The notes under the pieces were generated by a model. That model was given only the letters and a program-made list of their open reading frames with translations. It was not told where the DNA came from and made no database searches. Shown in pieces: positions 43,641 through 51,901 of a stretch of 64,000 nt of DNA. Source of the stretch: VFMC01 sp040380855 (GTDB lineage: Bacteria; Actinomycetota; Acidimicrobiia; Acidimicrobiales; Ilumatobacteraceae); the NCBI GenBank assembly GCA_040380855.1, contig JBEIIG010000002.1:62001-126000 (forward strand), given 5' to 3'. Positions within the stretch are counted from its first letter, which is position 1, and each line of letters begins with the position of its first letter. The position numbers and the translations under genes are program-made.

Positions 43641-44303
43641 ATGGCCCACGAAGCGCTCCTCGGATCGACCGATTTCTTCAGAGACGCCGACCCCGACGTC
43701 TTGGCCGAGATCGCTGCGAACGGTGCGGTGAGGGCGCTCATCCGTGGCGACGTGCTGTTCCGCGAGGGCGATGCGGCCGACTGCCTCTACATCGTCACCC
43801 GGGGTCGTCTGGCGATCGTGATGGTGAACGAGTTCGATCGACGAGAAACCGTTGTGTCGCTGATGGAACCGGGCGATCTGTTCGGTGAGATGGCGATGCT
43901 CGACGACGGGCCGCGGTCGGCGATGGCCCGCTCGCTCGAGCCGTCCGAGGTGCTCTGCATCCCCTACACCGCAGTGCTCGCCGCCTTCCGCGAACGGCCC
44001 TCCATGCTGTGGGGAGTGACCCGCCTGCTCGCCCAGCGACTGCGTGTGATGGACGAGACGTTGGCCGACAGCGTCTTCCTCGACGTCACCGGGCGCACGG
44101 CCAAGCGACTGCTCGAACTGTCCGACGGCGCCGACGAGTTCACACTGCCCGTCACGCAAGAGGAACTGGCCGGCATGGTGGGCGCGTCCCGCGAACGGGT
44201 GAACAAGGCGATCGCCAGCTTCATCCGCCTCGGCTGGCTCGAACAGCGCGAGCGCAACTACCGCATCCTCAAGCGCCAGAGCCTCGAGATCCGCTCGCGC
44301 TGA
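43641..44303 (+). CDS. Crp/Fnr family regulator
   Basis: The 220-residue protein has a cyclic-nucleotide-binding-type beta barrel (RGDVLFREGDAADCLYIVTR, MEPGDLFGEMAML, RSAMARSLEPSEV) and a C-terminal Crp helix-turn-helix (VTQEELAGMVGASRERVNKA). The GE-x(n)-RS segment suggests cyclic-nucleotide-like ligand binding; no FNR cysteines are seen. TACGGT at 43626-43631 lies nine bases before ATG 43641. The promoter region is shared with ispD. Confidence 0.9.
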   Translation: MAHEALLGSTDFFRDADPDVLAEIAANGAVRALIRGDVLFREGDAADCLYIVTRGRLAIVMVNEFDRRETVVSLMEPGDLFGEMAMLDDGPRSAMARSLEPSEVLCIPYTAVLAAFRERPSMLWGVTRLLAQRLRVMDETLADSVFLDVTGRTAKRLLELSDGADEFTLPVTQEELAGMVGASRERVNKAIASFIRLGWLEQRERNYRILKRQSLEIRSR

Positions 44304-44312
44304 GCCGACGGC

Positions 44313-44987
44313 TCAGTCGACGAGCCACGCCCGGGCACGGGCGAACGCATCGGCTGCGTCGTCGGCACGGTGGGTGGGCCGCGACGCGTCGTGGGCGAAG
44401 CCGTGCTCGGCATCGGCGTAGCGCACCACGCTCACCCCGGTTGCCGCCAAGGCCTCCACATCGGCGGGCGGCGTGTAGTGGTCGCGGTCGCCGATGATGG
44501 CCAGCACCCGCTCGGCGTGGCCCGCTGCCAGGTAGTCGAGCGGCTCACCCTGGGTGGCGCTGCGCCAGGCCTCGGGCACGCGGATCATCCCGTAGAAACT
44601 GACGATGCGATGAAAGCGATCGCTCCGGCTGGCCTTGTGGCAGTACATCCCACCCAGGCAGAAGCCGAGCAGGGCGACCGGCGCACCGTCGGGCAGCGCT
44701 GCCGACACCGCGTCGGCTCCTTCCAGCAGATCGCGCAGATGCGACTGGTCGTCGATCTCGGGCACGGCCGCGAAGCGGGGTTCGATCTCGGGGCCGAGCG
44801 TGCGGCCCGGGAAGGGTTCGACCGCGCACACCACCATCTCCCACTCGGAGGCGAGCCGGGCGACGAGATCGTCGTACAGCGGTCGCAGGCTGAAGATGTC
44901 GGGAGCGACGACCAGGCCTCGGCGAGCCGAACCGGTGGCAGGGTGAGCGATCTCGGCAGGCGTCCCGCTGGGAAGAGTGATGCGCAT
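44313..44987 (-). CDS. Dienelactone hydrolase family protein
   Basis: The 224-residue alpha/beta hydrolase matches the dienelactone hydrolase family, with nucleophile Cys in LLGFCLGGMYCH (GFCxGG), a late Asp in IIGDRDHYTPP and His in DAEHGFAHDAS. The true substrate is unclear. TAGCGT, using the stop codon of the upstream deacetylase as its first bases, lies eight bases before ATG 44987. Confidence 0.88.
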   Translation of the reverse strand: MRITLPSGTPAEIAHPATGSARRGLVVAPDIFSLRPLYDDLVARLASEWEMVVCAVEPFPGRTLGPEIEPRFAAVPEIDDQSHLRDLLEGADAVSAALPDGAPVALLGFCLGGMYCHKASRSDRFHRIVSFYGMIRVPEAWRSATQGEPLDYLAAGHAERVLAIIGDRDHYTPPADVEALAATGVSVVRYADAEHGFAHDASRPTHRADDAADAFARARAWLVD

Positions 44988-44998
44988 GGGCCGCGACG

Positions 44999-45898
44999 CT
45001 ACTGCGCGCCCACCCGCACGGCCGAGGTGTTCCAGCGACGCCCCTCGTAGGGCACGCCTGCGTTCAGCAGCTCGGCGAGCGACACCACCCGGTAGCCCAT
45101 GGCGGCCGCCACGTCGAGCATGCAGGGCACTGCCTGCGCCGTCGGCTCGTGGGTGCCACCGTCGTGCAACAGGGCGATCATCCCCGGCTTCAGGCGCTCG
45201 GCGACGGTGGCACACAACGTGGCGGCCGAGCGGCGCGGGGTGATGTGGTCGCCCAGCACCACATCGGTCGACAGATGGCACATCCCCGCTCGCGCCAACG
45301 CTGCGTCGATGGGTGGCCCGTCGCCGAGGCCGGGTGCTCGGAAGTAGGGCGTGCGCACACCGAGCACCTCGGCGATCACGTCGTTCATCGGCGCCACCTC
45401 GCCCGAGATGTTCGCCCAGCCGTAGCGGTGCGTCACCGAATGGCTGCCCACGGCGAACCCGCGCTCGACCACCGACCGGCCCACCGTCGGATAGGCGCGC
45501 AGGTTGATGCCGATCATGAAGAACGTGGCGGTGAGGCCCCGTTCGGCGAACGCGTCCATGATGGGCACCGTGTAGCGCGGGTCGGGGCCGTCGTCGAAGG
45601 TGAACGTGACGAGCTTCTCGCCACCCGTGTTCACCCCGCGCACGTAGTGGCCCGGCACACAGCCCTGCACTGCGCCGGTCTGCCACGCCGGGTCGCTCCA
45701 CACCGGTGGCGGCGGCAGTTCGGGCGGCGGGGTCTGCTGCACGGCGGCGCCCCGGGTGGCGCCGGAAGCGGCTGCGGCCGCTGCGCCCAGTGGTTGGTCG
45801 GGGGCCGGATCGGCACCTGCAACGCTGGGGCCTAACGCTGCCGCGCCCACCATGGCGGCTGCTGCGAGCACCGCCAGGATGCGGCGAGCCCGCCTCAT
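44999..45898 (-). CDS. Secreted polysaccharide deacetylase
   Basis: The 299-residue protein has a signal peptide (RILAVLAAAAMVGAAALGP) and an Ala/Pro linker, then a NodB-type domain: TFTFDDGPDPRYTVPIMDAF with the metal/catalytic Asp, HSVTHRYGWANIS, and RAPGLGDGPPIDAALARAG. It would remove N- or O-acetyl groups from peptidoglycan or another envelope glycan. Its start lies four bases from the permease stop. Confidence 0.9.
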   Translation of the reverse strand: MRRARRILAVLAAAAMVGAAALGPSVAGADPAPDQPLGAAAAAASGATRGAAVQQTPPPELPPPPVWSDPAWQTGAVQGCVPGHYVRGVNTGGEKLVTFTFDDGPDPRYTVPIMDAFAERGLTATFFMIGINLRAYPTVGRSVVERGFAVGSHSVTHRYGWANISGEVAPMNDVIAEVLGVRTPYFRAPGLGDGPPIDAALARAGMCHLSTDVVLGDHITPRRSAATLCATVAERLKPGMIALLHDGGTHEPTAQAVPCMLDVAAAMGYRVVSLAELLNAGVPYEGRRWNTSAVRVGAQ

Positions 45899-45902
45899 CC
45901 GC

Positions 45903-46673
45903 CTAGGCGTCGCGTCGGCTGACGAAGACGCACCCGACGAGCAGCAGGGCCACGACGACACCACCGAAGTACAGCCCGCCCCCGACTCGCCCGAGCCCCT
46001 CGGTGAGCCCGCCGATGGCGTCGGGCGAGTCGAGGGTCCACAGTTGGGTGCCGGCGCCGTACGGCATCCACTTCGACACGTTGTCGATGCCGACCGCACC
46101 GAGGATGCCGCTGACGATGTTCTCGACGAGCAGCGGCCACAAGATGAGCGCCGCCACCGCCGCCGGGGTGCTGCGCACGATCGACCCCAGCGCCAGGCCG
46201 AACACCGTGAGGATCGTGCCGAACACCACCAGGCCGACCGACGCCTCGACCAACCCGTCGACGGCACCCAGATCGATGTCGACATCGCGGGCAGAGGCGA
46301 TCGCCGTGCACAGGCTGAGGCCGGCGACGACGACCACGGCCGTCGTGACGATGCCCACCACGATGACCACGAGCATCTTGGCGAGGATCACCCGCAGTCG
46401 GTTGGGTGTGGCGGCGAAGGTGGGACGGATCGTGTTGAAGCCGTACTCGCCGGTGATGGTCGTGGCGCCGACCACCCCCAGCAGCATCGTCGTGACGACG
46501 GTGGTGAAGCTGAGCAGACCGAAGACGTCGGCCCCGTCGAACGAGCCGACCTCGGCGAACGCCACGAACAGCGCCGACACGGCCAGCGGGAAGGCGAGCG
46601 CGATGGCCACCAGCACCCAGTTCATCCGGATGGTGCGGAGCTTGATCCACTCACTGCGCAAGGTGCTGATCAC
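45903..46673 (-). CDS. ABC-2 type permease
   Basis: The 256-residue protein has about six membrane helices in the ABC-2 transporter pattern, starting STLRSEWIKLRTIRMNWVL and ending in a short basic tail FVSRRDA. A TATITGEYGFNTIRPTF segment lies after the second helix. It overlaps the ATPase gene by four bases (GTGA), so the two form a transporter. The exported substrate is unknown. Confidence 0.87.
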   Translation of the reverse strand: MISTLRSEWIKLRTIRMNWVLVAIALAFPLAVSALFVAFAEVGSFDGADVFGLLSFTTVVTTMLLGVVGATTITGEYGFNTIRPTFAATPNRLRVILAKMLVVIVVGIVTTAVVVVAGLSLCTAIASARDVDIDLGAVDGLVEASVGLVVFGTILTVFGLALGSIVRSTPAAVAALILWPLLVENIVSGILGAVGIDNVSKWMPYGAGTQLWTLDSPDAIGGLTEGLGRVGGGLYFGGVVVALLLVGCVFVSRRDA

Positions 46674-47581
46674 CGCGCACCTCCCTGGTACTCCTGCACC
46701 GATGCGGTCGCTCGCAAGAACGCGTCCTCCAGTGAGCCGGTGACTGTGGTGAGTTCGTGCAGGGCGACGTTGTAACGCGCCGCTGCATCGCCCACCTCGG
46801 GGGCCGTCGCCCCGTACACGCTGATGGTGGTGTCGTCGAGGTACTCGACCCGTGCGCCGCTGACCCTCAGCGCCTCGACCAGGGTGGCCACTCGCGGGCT
46901 GGCCACCCGCACCCAGCGGTCGCCGTGACGTGCCACGAAGTCGGCCACCGTCGACTGCTCGATCAACTGCCCTTTGCCGATCACGACGAGCGCCGTCGCC
47001 ATCAGCGCCATCTCCGACAGCAGATGGCTGCTCACCAGCACCGACTTCCCCAGCCCGGCTTGATGGACGAGCACGTCGCGGATCCAGCGGATGCCCTCGG
47101 GGTCGAGGCCGTTGGCGGGTTCGTCGAGGATGATCGTGTGCGGGTCGCCGAGCAGCACCCCGGCGAGGCCGAGCCGCTGCTTCATGCCGAGCGAGTAGGT
47201 GCGCAGGCTCTTGCCACCCACGGCCTCGAGGCCGACCAGTTCGAGCACCTCGTCGGCCCGCTTGGTGGGGATACCGTTCGACGCGGCCAGCCACCTCAGG
47301 TGGTTGCGGCCGCTGCGACCGGGGTGCACGTAGCCGGCGTCGAGCAACACGCCCACCTCGTGCAGCGGCCGGGCGAGCGCCGAGTAGGCCTTGCCCTGGA
47401 ACGTGGCCCGACCAGCATTGGGGCGGTCGAGCCCGATCATGCACCGCATCGTCGTACTCTTCCCCGACCCGTTCGGGCCGAGGAACCCGGTGACCACACC
47501 GGGATTCACCTCGAAACTGAGATTCCCGACCGCCACCTTCGCGCCGTAGCGCTTGGTGAGGCCTTCGACCATCACCGTCAT
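46670..47581 (-). CDS. ABC transporter ATP-binding protein
   Basis: The 303-residue ATPase has Walker A FLGPNGSGKSTTMRCMIGL, a Q-loop region, the signature TYSLGMKQRLGLAGVLLGD and Walker B IILDEPANGLDPEGI with the H-loop SSHLLSEMALMA. The C-terminal 90 residues extend beyond the core, as in ABC-2 exporters acting on drugs or envelope components. The gene is coupled to the permease. Confidence 0.93.
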   Translation of the reverse strand: MTVMVEGLTKRYGAKVAVGNLSFEVNPGVVTGFLGPNGSGKSTTMRCMIGLDRPNAGRATFQGKAYSALARPLHEVGVLLDAGYVHPGRSGRNHLRWLAASNGIPTKRADEVLELVGLEAVGGKSLRTYSLGMKQRLGLAGVLLGDPHTIILDEPANGLDPEGIRWIRDVLVHQAGLGKSVLVSSHLLSEMALMATALVVIGKGQLIEQSTVADFVARHGDRWVRVASPRVATLVEALRVSGARVEYLDDTTISVYGATAPEVGDAAARYNVALHELTTVTGSLEDAFLRATASVQEYQGGAR

Positions 47582-47605
47582 GCCCGCCCCCTTCGTCCGA
47601 CCCGG

Positions 47606-48535
47606 TCAGCCGTTGGCGCCCCTGGCTTGCGAGGCAAGATAGTCGTTGGCGACGAGGTCGTATGAGCCACCGCTCTGTTCGACCTTCACCAGCAGGGCAC
47701 GGATGACATCGGTGGTGAGCGTGGCGTCGATCTGGCTGATCGTGGCGAGCACCTCGGGGGTGGCGGCAGACGACGACATGAGCGGCACCGTGAGGTCGTC
47801 GGGCACCGCCTTGCGGTCGTCGGTGATGACGAGCAAGCCGTCGAGCACCACCGCCGGGTCGGTGGCGTGCAGCGCGCCACAGTCGGCCTTGCCCGAGGTG
47901 ATCGCGCCGGCCACACCGTCGGCCGGCACGTCGACGAACTGGGTGAACTCGGTGCCGTACACCGCGCCGTAGCCGGCGAGACCCCACGGCTCGGCCGTGT
48001 CGAATCCGGCCGGCCCGGCGATGCGCACCTCGGTGGCGTGCTCGGCGAGGTCGCCGAGGGTCTTCAGCCCGAACTCCTCGACCGCTGCGGTGCTGCACGC
48101 GATGGTGCCTGTCGTGGCCACCGCCGAGGGATCGCCGATGACCAGGTTGTCGGGGAGCAGATCGTTGAGCGCGGTGACCGACTCGGTGGCGCCCGCTACC
48201 GCTGGCACCTCCTTGCCCTGGTCGGCAGCAAGGAACGACAGCAGGCTGCTCGTGAACTCGGGGGTGAACTGGGCGCTGTCGTCGACCAGGCGCTGGTAGG
48301 CGGCGGCGCGGTCGGCCACCGGATCCTTGCGCCCGATCCGGAACCCGGCGTTCTCGAGTCCCTGGGCGTAGATCTCGGCGAGCAGTCGACTCTCGGGCTG
48401 TTCGGTGGCGATGACGTTGATGGTGGCGTCGACCACGGCGACGCTGGCATCGGTCGACGAGTCGTCGCCGCCGCACGCACCGAACACCACTGCGCTGGCC
48501 AGCACCAATGCGAACGTCGAACGGATCCGGGTCAC
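47606..48535 (-). CDS. Glycine betaine/choline-type solute-binding lipoprotein
   Basis: The 309-residue protein has a lipoprotein signal (STFALVLASAVVFGACGGD) and an OpuAC/OsmF-like fold (INVIATEQPESRLLAEIYAQ, with FGLKTLGDLAEHATEVRIAG). It would bind a quaternary amine or similar solute, yet its gene adjoins an ABC-2 transporter, not a matching importer. GTG 48535 is chosen because AGGAGG lies six bases upstream; ATG codons at 48550 and 48553 are alternatives. Confidence 0.8.
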   Translation of the reverse strand: MTRIRSTFALVLASAVVFGACGGDDSSTDASVAVVDATINVIATEQPESRLLAEIYAQGLENAGFRIGRKDPVADRAAAYQRLVDDSAQFTPEFTSSLLSFLAADQGKEVPAVAGATESVTALNDLLPDNLVIGDPSAVATTGTIACSTAAVEEFGLKTLGDLAEHATEVRIAGPAGFDTAEPWGLAGYGAVYGTEFTQFVDVPADGVAGAITSGKADCGALHATDPAVVLDGLLVITDDRKAVPDDLTVPLMSSSAATPEVLATISQIDATLTTDVIRALLVKVEQSGGSYDLVANDYLASQARGANG

Positions 48536-48609
48536 CTGTGTCCTCCTCATCATGAACCCGGGCATCGTAGAGGCGACACGTGCCGTTCGGCTCGCGCGAG
48601 CCGGCCTGC

Positions 48610-49635
48610 TCAGAGCAGAGCGCACAGCCGGGCGGCCTGCTCGGCGGCCTTGGCACGCACCTCGTCGGCATCGACACGGGTGGGCAGGCCATCGCGCAAC
48701 AACACCTCGCCATCGCCGCCGACCACCTCGAGCGCACGCACCCCAGGGGTGAAGGCCACGTGCCAGGCACTGTCGGCGTGGTCGTAGTTCCAGGTCACCC
48801 GGTCGGCCCGGGCCTCGGGGAACCAGCGGTAGCCCTCGTCGAGCCAACCCCACACCGTGTCGGGCGAGGCGGTGATGTCGTGCGCTCGCAGCGCGACGTA
48901 GGCGAGGCGGAACTCTTCGAGCATGTCGGCGCCGATGCCGTCGGTGCCCAGCACCACCGGATTCGTCCAGCGGGTCGGTGCCGCGTAGCCCACCGAGTTG
49001 TTCATGTTGCTCCGCGGGTTGTGGGCGATCGTGCCCGGAAGCGGGCGGTCGAGATGCACACAGTGCACGATCAGCCAGTCGTCGGCCGCCAGATGTTCGA
49101 GGCGGGAACCGGCGGCGACGTCGTCGACCCCCTCGGCCACGTGCACGTGCACGCCGACCCCATGGCGCTGCGCCAGATCGGCTGCAGCGGCCAGGGTGTC
49201 GTCGCTGCACGTGAATGCAGCGTGGACCCCCACCATCCCGCGACCACCTGCGGCGAGGAAGCGTTCGTTCTCGGCCAGGCCACGACGCGCCCCGTCGGCA
49301 CCGTGCCGGTCGGTCACGCCGTAGGCCACATTCACCCTGACTCCCACCTCGGCGCACGCATCGGCGATCACGCTCAGGCTGCCTTCGATGGCGTTGGGGC
49401 TCTCGTGATGGTCGATGATCGCCGTCGTGCCGCACTGCAGGGCCTCCATGGCGCCCAACATGGCGCTCCAGCGCAGCATCTCGAGGTCGAGCGCGGTGTC
49501 GAGACGCCACCAGATCTGTTGCAGCACCGACAAGAAGTCGGTGGGCTGCTGGGGCGGCGCCGGCAAACCTCGGGCGAGGGCCGAGTAGAGGTGGTGGTGC
49601 CCGCACACCAGGCCTGACGTCGTCGCGCTCATCAT
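48610..49635 (-). CDS. Amidohydrolase family protein, short N-terminus
   Basis: The 341-residue protein has the amidohydrolase metal centre: GLVCGHHHLYSAL (HxH), HVHVAEGVDDV, IVHCVHLDRPL and LGTDGIGADML. It resembles SsnA-type and guanine-deaminase-type enzymes, but those usually have an N-terminal beta-domain of about 55 residues before the HxH, which is absent here. Start ATG 49635 is preferred; the in-frame extension to 49725 runs into repeats and is unlikely. Its function is not proven. Confidence 0.78.
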   Translation of the reverse strand: MMSATTSGLVCGHHHLYSALARGLPAPPQQPTDFLSVLQQIWWRLDTALDLEMLRWSAMLGAMEALQCGTTAIIDHHESPNAIEGSLSVIADACAEVGVRVNVAYGVTDRHGADGARRGLAENERFLAAGGRGMVGVHAAFTCSDDTLAAAADLAQRHGVGVHVHVAEGVDDVAAGSRLEHLAADDWLIVHCVHLDRPLPGTIAHNPRSNMNNSVGYAAPTRWTNPVVLGTDGIGADMLEEFRLAYVALRAHDITASPDTVWGWLDEGYRWFPEARADRVTWNYDHADSAWHVAFTPGVRALEVVGGDGEVLLRDGLPTRVDADEVRAKAAEQAARLCALL

Positions 49636-49702
49636 CGCCCATCGTGCCAGCGCCAGCCTCCTCCCGCCACCCCACCCCGCTACCCCCGCCCGCGGTGAGC
49701 CC

Positions 49703-49808
49703 GCGATGAGCGAGTTGCGCAGCATGTGCGCACGTTGCTCATCGCGGGCCGGGGTGAACGGACGGCGGTGAGCGAGTTGCGCAGCATGTGCGCACGTTGC
49801 TCATCGCG
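49703..49808. repeat. Tandem 40-bp repeat, palindromic
   Basis: Identical 40-bp copies lie at 49707-49746 and 49769-49808, 62 bases apart. The first copy, with flanks, pairs CGCGATGAGC (49703-49712) with GCTCATCGCG (49737-49746) and GCGCA with TGCGC inside, giving a large hairpin. It lies between divergent genes, so a regulatory or repeat-element role is likelier than termination. Confidence 0.85.
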
Positions 49809-49862
49809 CCAGGGGGGTGGCAGGGTTCGCTGGGGGGAGCGGGGATCTGCTGCACTCGGGGC

Positions 49863-51131
49863 ATGGACTTCGAACTGCCTGCCGATCTCGTCGCCTACCT
49901 CGCCGAACTCGACGAGTTCATCGAACGCGAGATCAAGCCGCTCGAACAGGTCGACGACAACATCCGCTTCTTCGACCACCGCCGCGAAGACGCCCGTACC
50001 GACTGGGAACGCGGTGGCCTGCCGAACGAGGAGTGGGAGCAGCTGCTGCACAAGGCCAAGCGATTGGCCGACGCCGCCGGCCACTACCGCTACCCGCTGC
50101 CCAAGGAGTACGGCGGCCAGGACGGCACCAACCTCGGCATGGCCATCATCCGCGAGCACTTCGCCCGCAAGGGCCTCGGCCTGCACAACGACCTGCAGAA
50201 CGAGCACTCCATCGTCGGCAACAACGTGGGCCTGCTGCTGATGCTGAACTACGGCACCGACGAGCAGAAGGCCGAGTGGATCGACGACCTCGCCGAGGGC
50301 CGCCGCGGGTTCGCGTTCGGCATCACCGAACCGAACCACGGCTCCGACGCCACCCACATGGAGACCACCGCTGTGCGCGACGGCGACGAGTGGATCATCA
50401 ACGGTGAGAAGACGTGGAACACCGGCATCCACAAGGCGTCACACGACATGATCATGGCGCGCACCAGTGGCAAGGCCGGCGACGGCAACGGCATCACTGC
50501 CTTCTTGGTGCCGGCGAACAGCCCCGGCTTCGAAGTGGTCGAGTACCTGTGGACCTTCAACATGCCCACCGACCACGCCCACATCCGCCTCACCAACGTG
50601 CGCGTACCCCACGCCGCCATCTTCGGCGGAGAGGGCCGCGGTCTGCAGGTGGTGCAGCACTTCTTCAACGAGAACCGCATCCGTCAGGCCGCCAGCAGCC
50701 TCGGCGCCGCGCAGTACTGCATCGACGAGTCGGTGACGTACGCGAAGGAGCGCAAGCCCTTCGGCAAGCCGCTGAGCAGCAACCAGGCCATCCAGTTCCC
50801 GTTGGTCGAGCTGCAGACGCAGTGCGAGATGCTCCGCGCCCTCATCCACAAGACCGCCTGGGCGATGGACAAGTACGGGGCCTTCAGCCAGAGCGACAAG
50901 GTGAGCATGTGCAACTACTGGGCCAACCGGCTGTGCTGTGAAGCCGCCGACCGGGCCATGCAGGTGCACGGTGGCCTCGGCTACAGCCGACACAAGGCCT
51001 TCGAGCACATCTACCGTCACCACCGCCGCTACCGCATCACCGAAGGCGCGGAGGAGATCCAGATGCGCCGTGTGGCCGGCTACATGTTCGGCTTCATGAG
51101 CCAGCAGGCCCCGAAGGGCGTGCAGGAGTAA
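49863..51131 (+). CDS. Acyl-CoA dehydrogenase family protein
   Basis: The 422-residue flavoenzyme has the family pattern: HYRYPLPKEYGGQDGTNLGM, FGITEPNHGSDATHMETTAV (FAD/substrate loop), INGEKTWNTGIHKASHDMIM, and the end VHGGLGYSRHKAFEHIYRHH with RITEGAEEIQ. The catalytic Glu position is plausible in the last motif. It is likely in fatty-acid or related beta-oxidation; the chain preference is unknown. TGCACT sits six bases before ATG 49863. Confidence 0.92.
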   Translation: MDFELPADLVAYLAELDEFIEREIKPLEQVDDNIRFFDHRREDARTDWERGGLPNEEWEQLLHKAKRLADAAGHYRYPLPKEYGGQDGTNLGMAIIREHFARKGLGLHNDLQNEHSIVGNNVGLLLMLNYGTDEQKAEWIDDLAEGRRGFAFGITEPNHGSDATHMETTAVRDGDEWIINGEKTWNTGIHKASHDMIMARTSGKAGDGNGITAFLVPANSPGFEVVEYLWTFNMPTDHAHIRLTNVRVPHAAIFGGEGRGLQVVQHFFNENRIRQAASSLGAAQYCIDESVTYAKERKPFGKPLSSNQAIQFPLVELQTQCEMLRALIHKTAWAMDKYGAFSQSDKVSMCNYWANRLCCEAADRAMQVHGGLGYSRHKAFEHIYRHHRRYRITEGAEEIQMRRVAGYMFGFMSQQAPKGVQE

Positions 51132-51146
51132 CCGCGACCCGGTGCG

Positions 51147-51572
51147 TCAGCGGGCTGGCGGACGCCGCCGCAGCGCAACCACGCCGAGCAGACACAGACC
51201 GGCGATCACCGTCACCACCGCTACCTGGACCAGGTCGACCGAGTTCGCGCCCGTGGCCGGGATCTCGCCGGGCCGGGTGGTGGTGGGCCCGCCGCTCTGC
51301 ACGCTGGTGGTCGTCTGCCTGATGGTGGTCGGCGGGATCGACGTCGTGGTGGGGCCACCGATCTGCACCGTGGTGGTGGTGCTCGTCGTGCTGGTGGGGA
51401 TGGTCGTGGTCGTGACGACGGTGGTGGTCGTGCTCGACGACGGCGTGGTGGGTGGGTACGCCTCGGCCATCATCGGCGACACCAAGGTGATCGCGAACAT
51501 CACGCCGAGGCCGGCGAGGCACGTCGACACGATGCTGCGCCACACCGCATGTCGCCGATCGTCCCTGCTCAT
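51147..51572 (-). CDS. Secreted Thr-rich protein with LPXTG-like anchor
   Basis: The 141-residue protein has an N-terminal signal segment (CLAGLGVMFAITLVSPMMAEA) and a Thr/Pro/Gly repeat region with long T-runs. It ends in a cell-wall-sorting-like sequence IPATGANS, a hydrophobic helix and the basic tail ALRRRPPAR. Position one of the motif is Ile rather than Leu. No sortase gene is in the window. It may be a surface protein of the envelope cluster. TACTCT lies eight bases before ATG 51572. Confidence 0.75.
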   Translation of the reverse strand: MSRDDRRHAVWRSIVSTCLAGLGVMFAITLVSPMMAEAYPPTTPSSSTTTTVVTTTTIPTSTTSTTTTVQIGGPTTTSIPPTTIRQTTTSVQSGGPTTTRPGEIPATGANSVDLVQVAVVTVIAGLCLLGVVALRRRPPAR

Positions 51573-51901
51573 GACCGCACAGAGTAACGACCGGCGCCCG
51601 CATGTGAAATGCCCGGACCGACGCCTCGACCGACCCGACATGCCCTCTGGTGAGCGAATACGACCACACGCGTTCAGACCCGCACCCTCGGTGAGCAGCA
51701 CTCGAGCGGCGGCGACCCCACCACCAGTCGGATTCCGCAGGTGACATGCGCCTCGTCGGGATCGTTCCGAACGCCACGGTTGTCGCGATGCATCGGCGAT
51801 GACTTGACGCGATCTTGAGAGCAAAAGAGGCCGCAAAACACCAGACTCTCAGGGTGCGGTCGCACGGCCGTACACGGCACGACCGATACCTCGATCGGAC
51901 G
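51573..51901. other. Intergenic region, no gene seen
   Basis: These 329 bases separate the divergent LPXTG-like and DUF4012 genes. I see no convincing coding frame. The part near 51800-51850 is A/T-richer than its surroundings and contains TTGACG at 51804-51809, so it may hold the promoter of the DUF4012 gene, but no clear -10 partner is evident. Confidence 0.6.

Noticed and set aside
49636..49725. N-terminal extension of the amidohydrolase to 49725
   Set aside because: The added stretch is encoded by the repeat region and carries no beta-domain pattern.
51815..51901. TTG 51815 as start of the DUF4012 protein
   Set aside because: The added residues are basic and without homology-like features; GTG 51902 or 51911 fits the signal-anchor start better.
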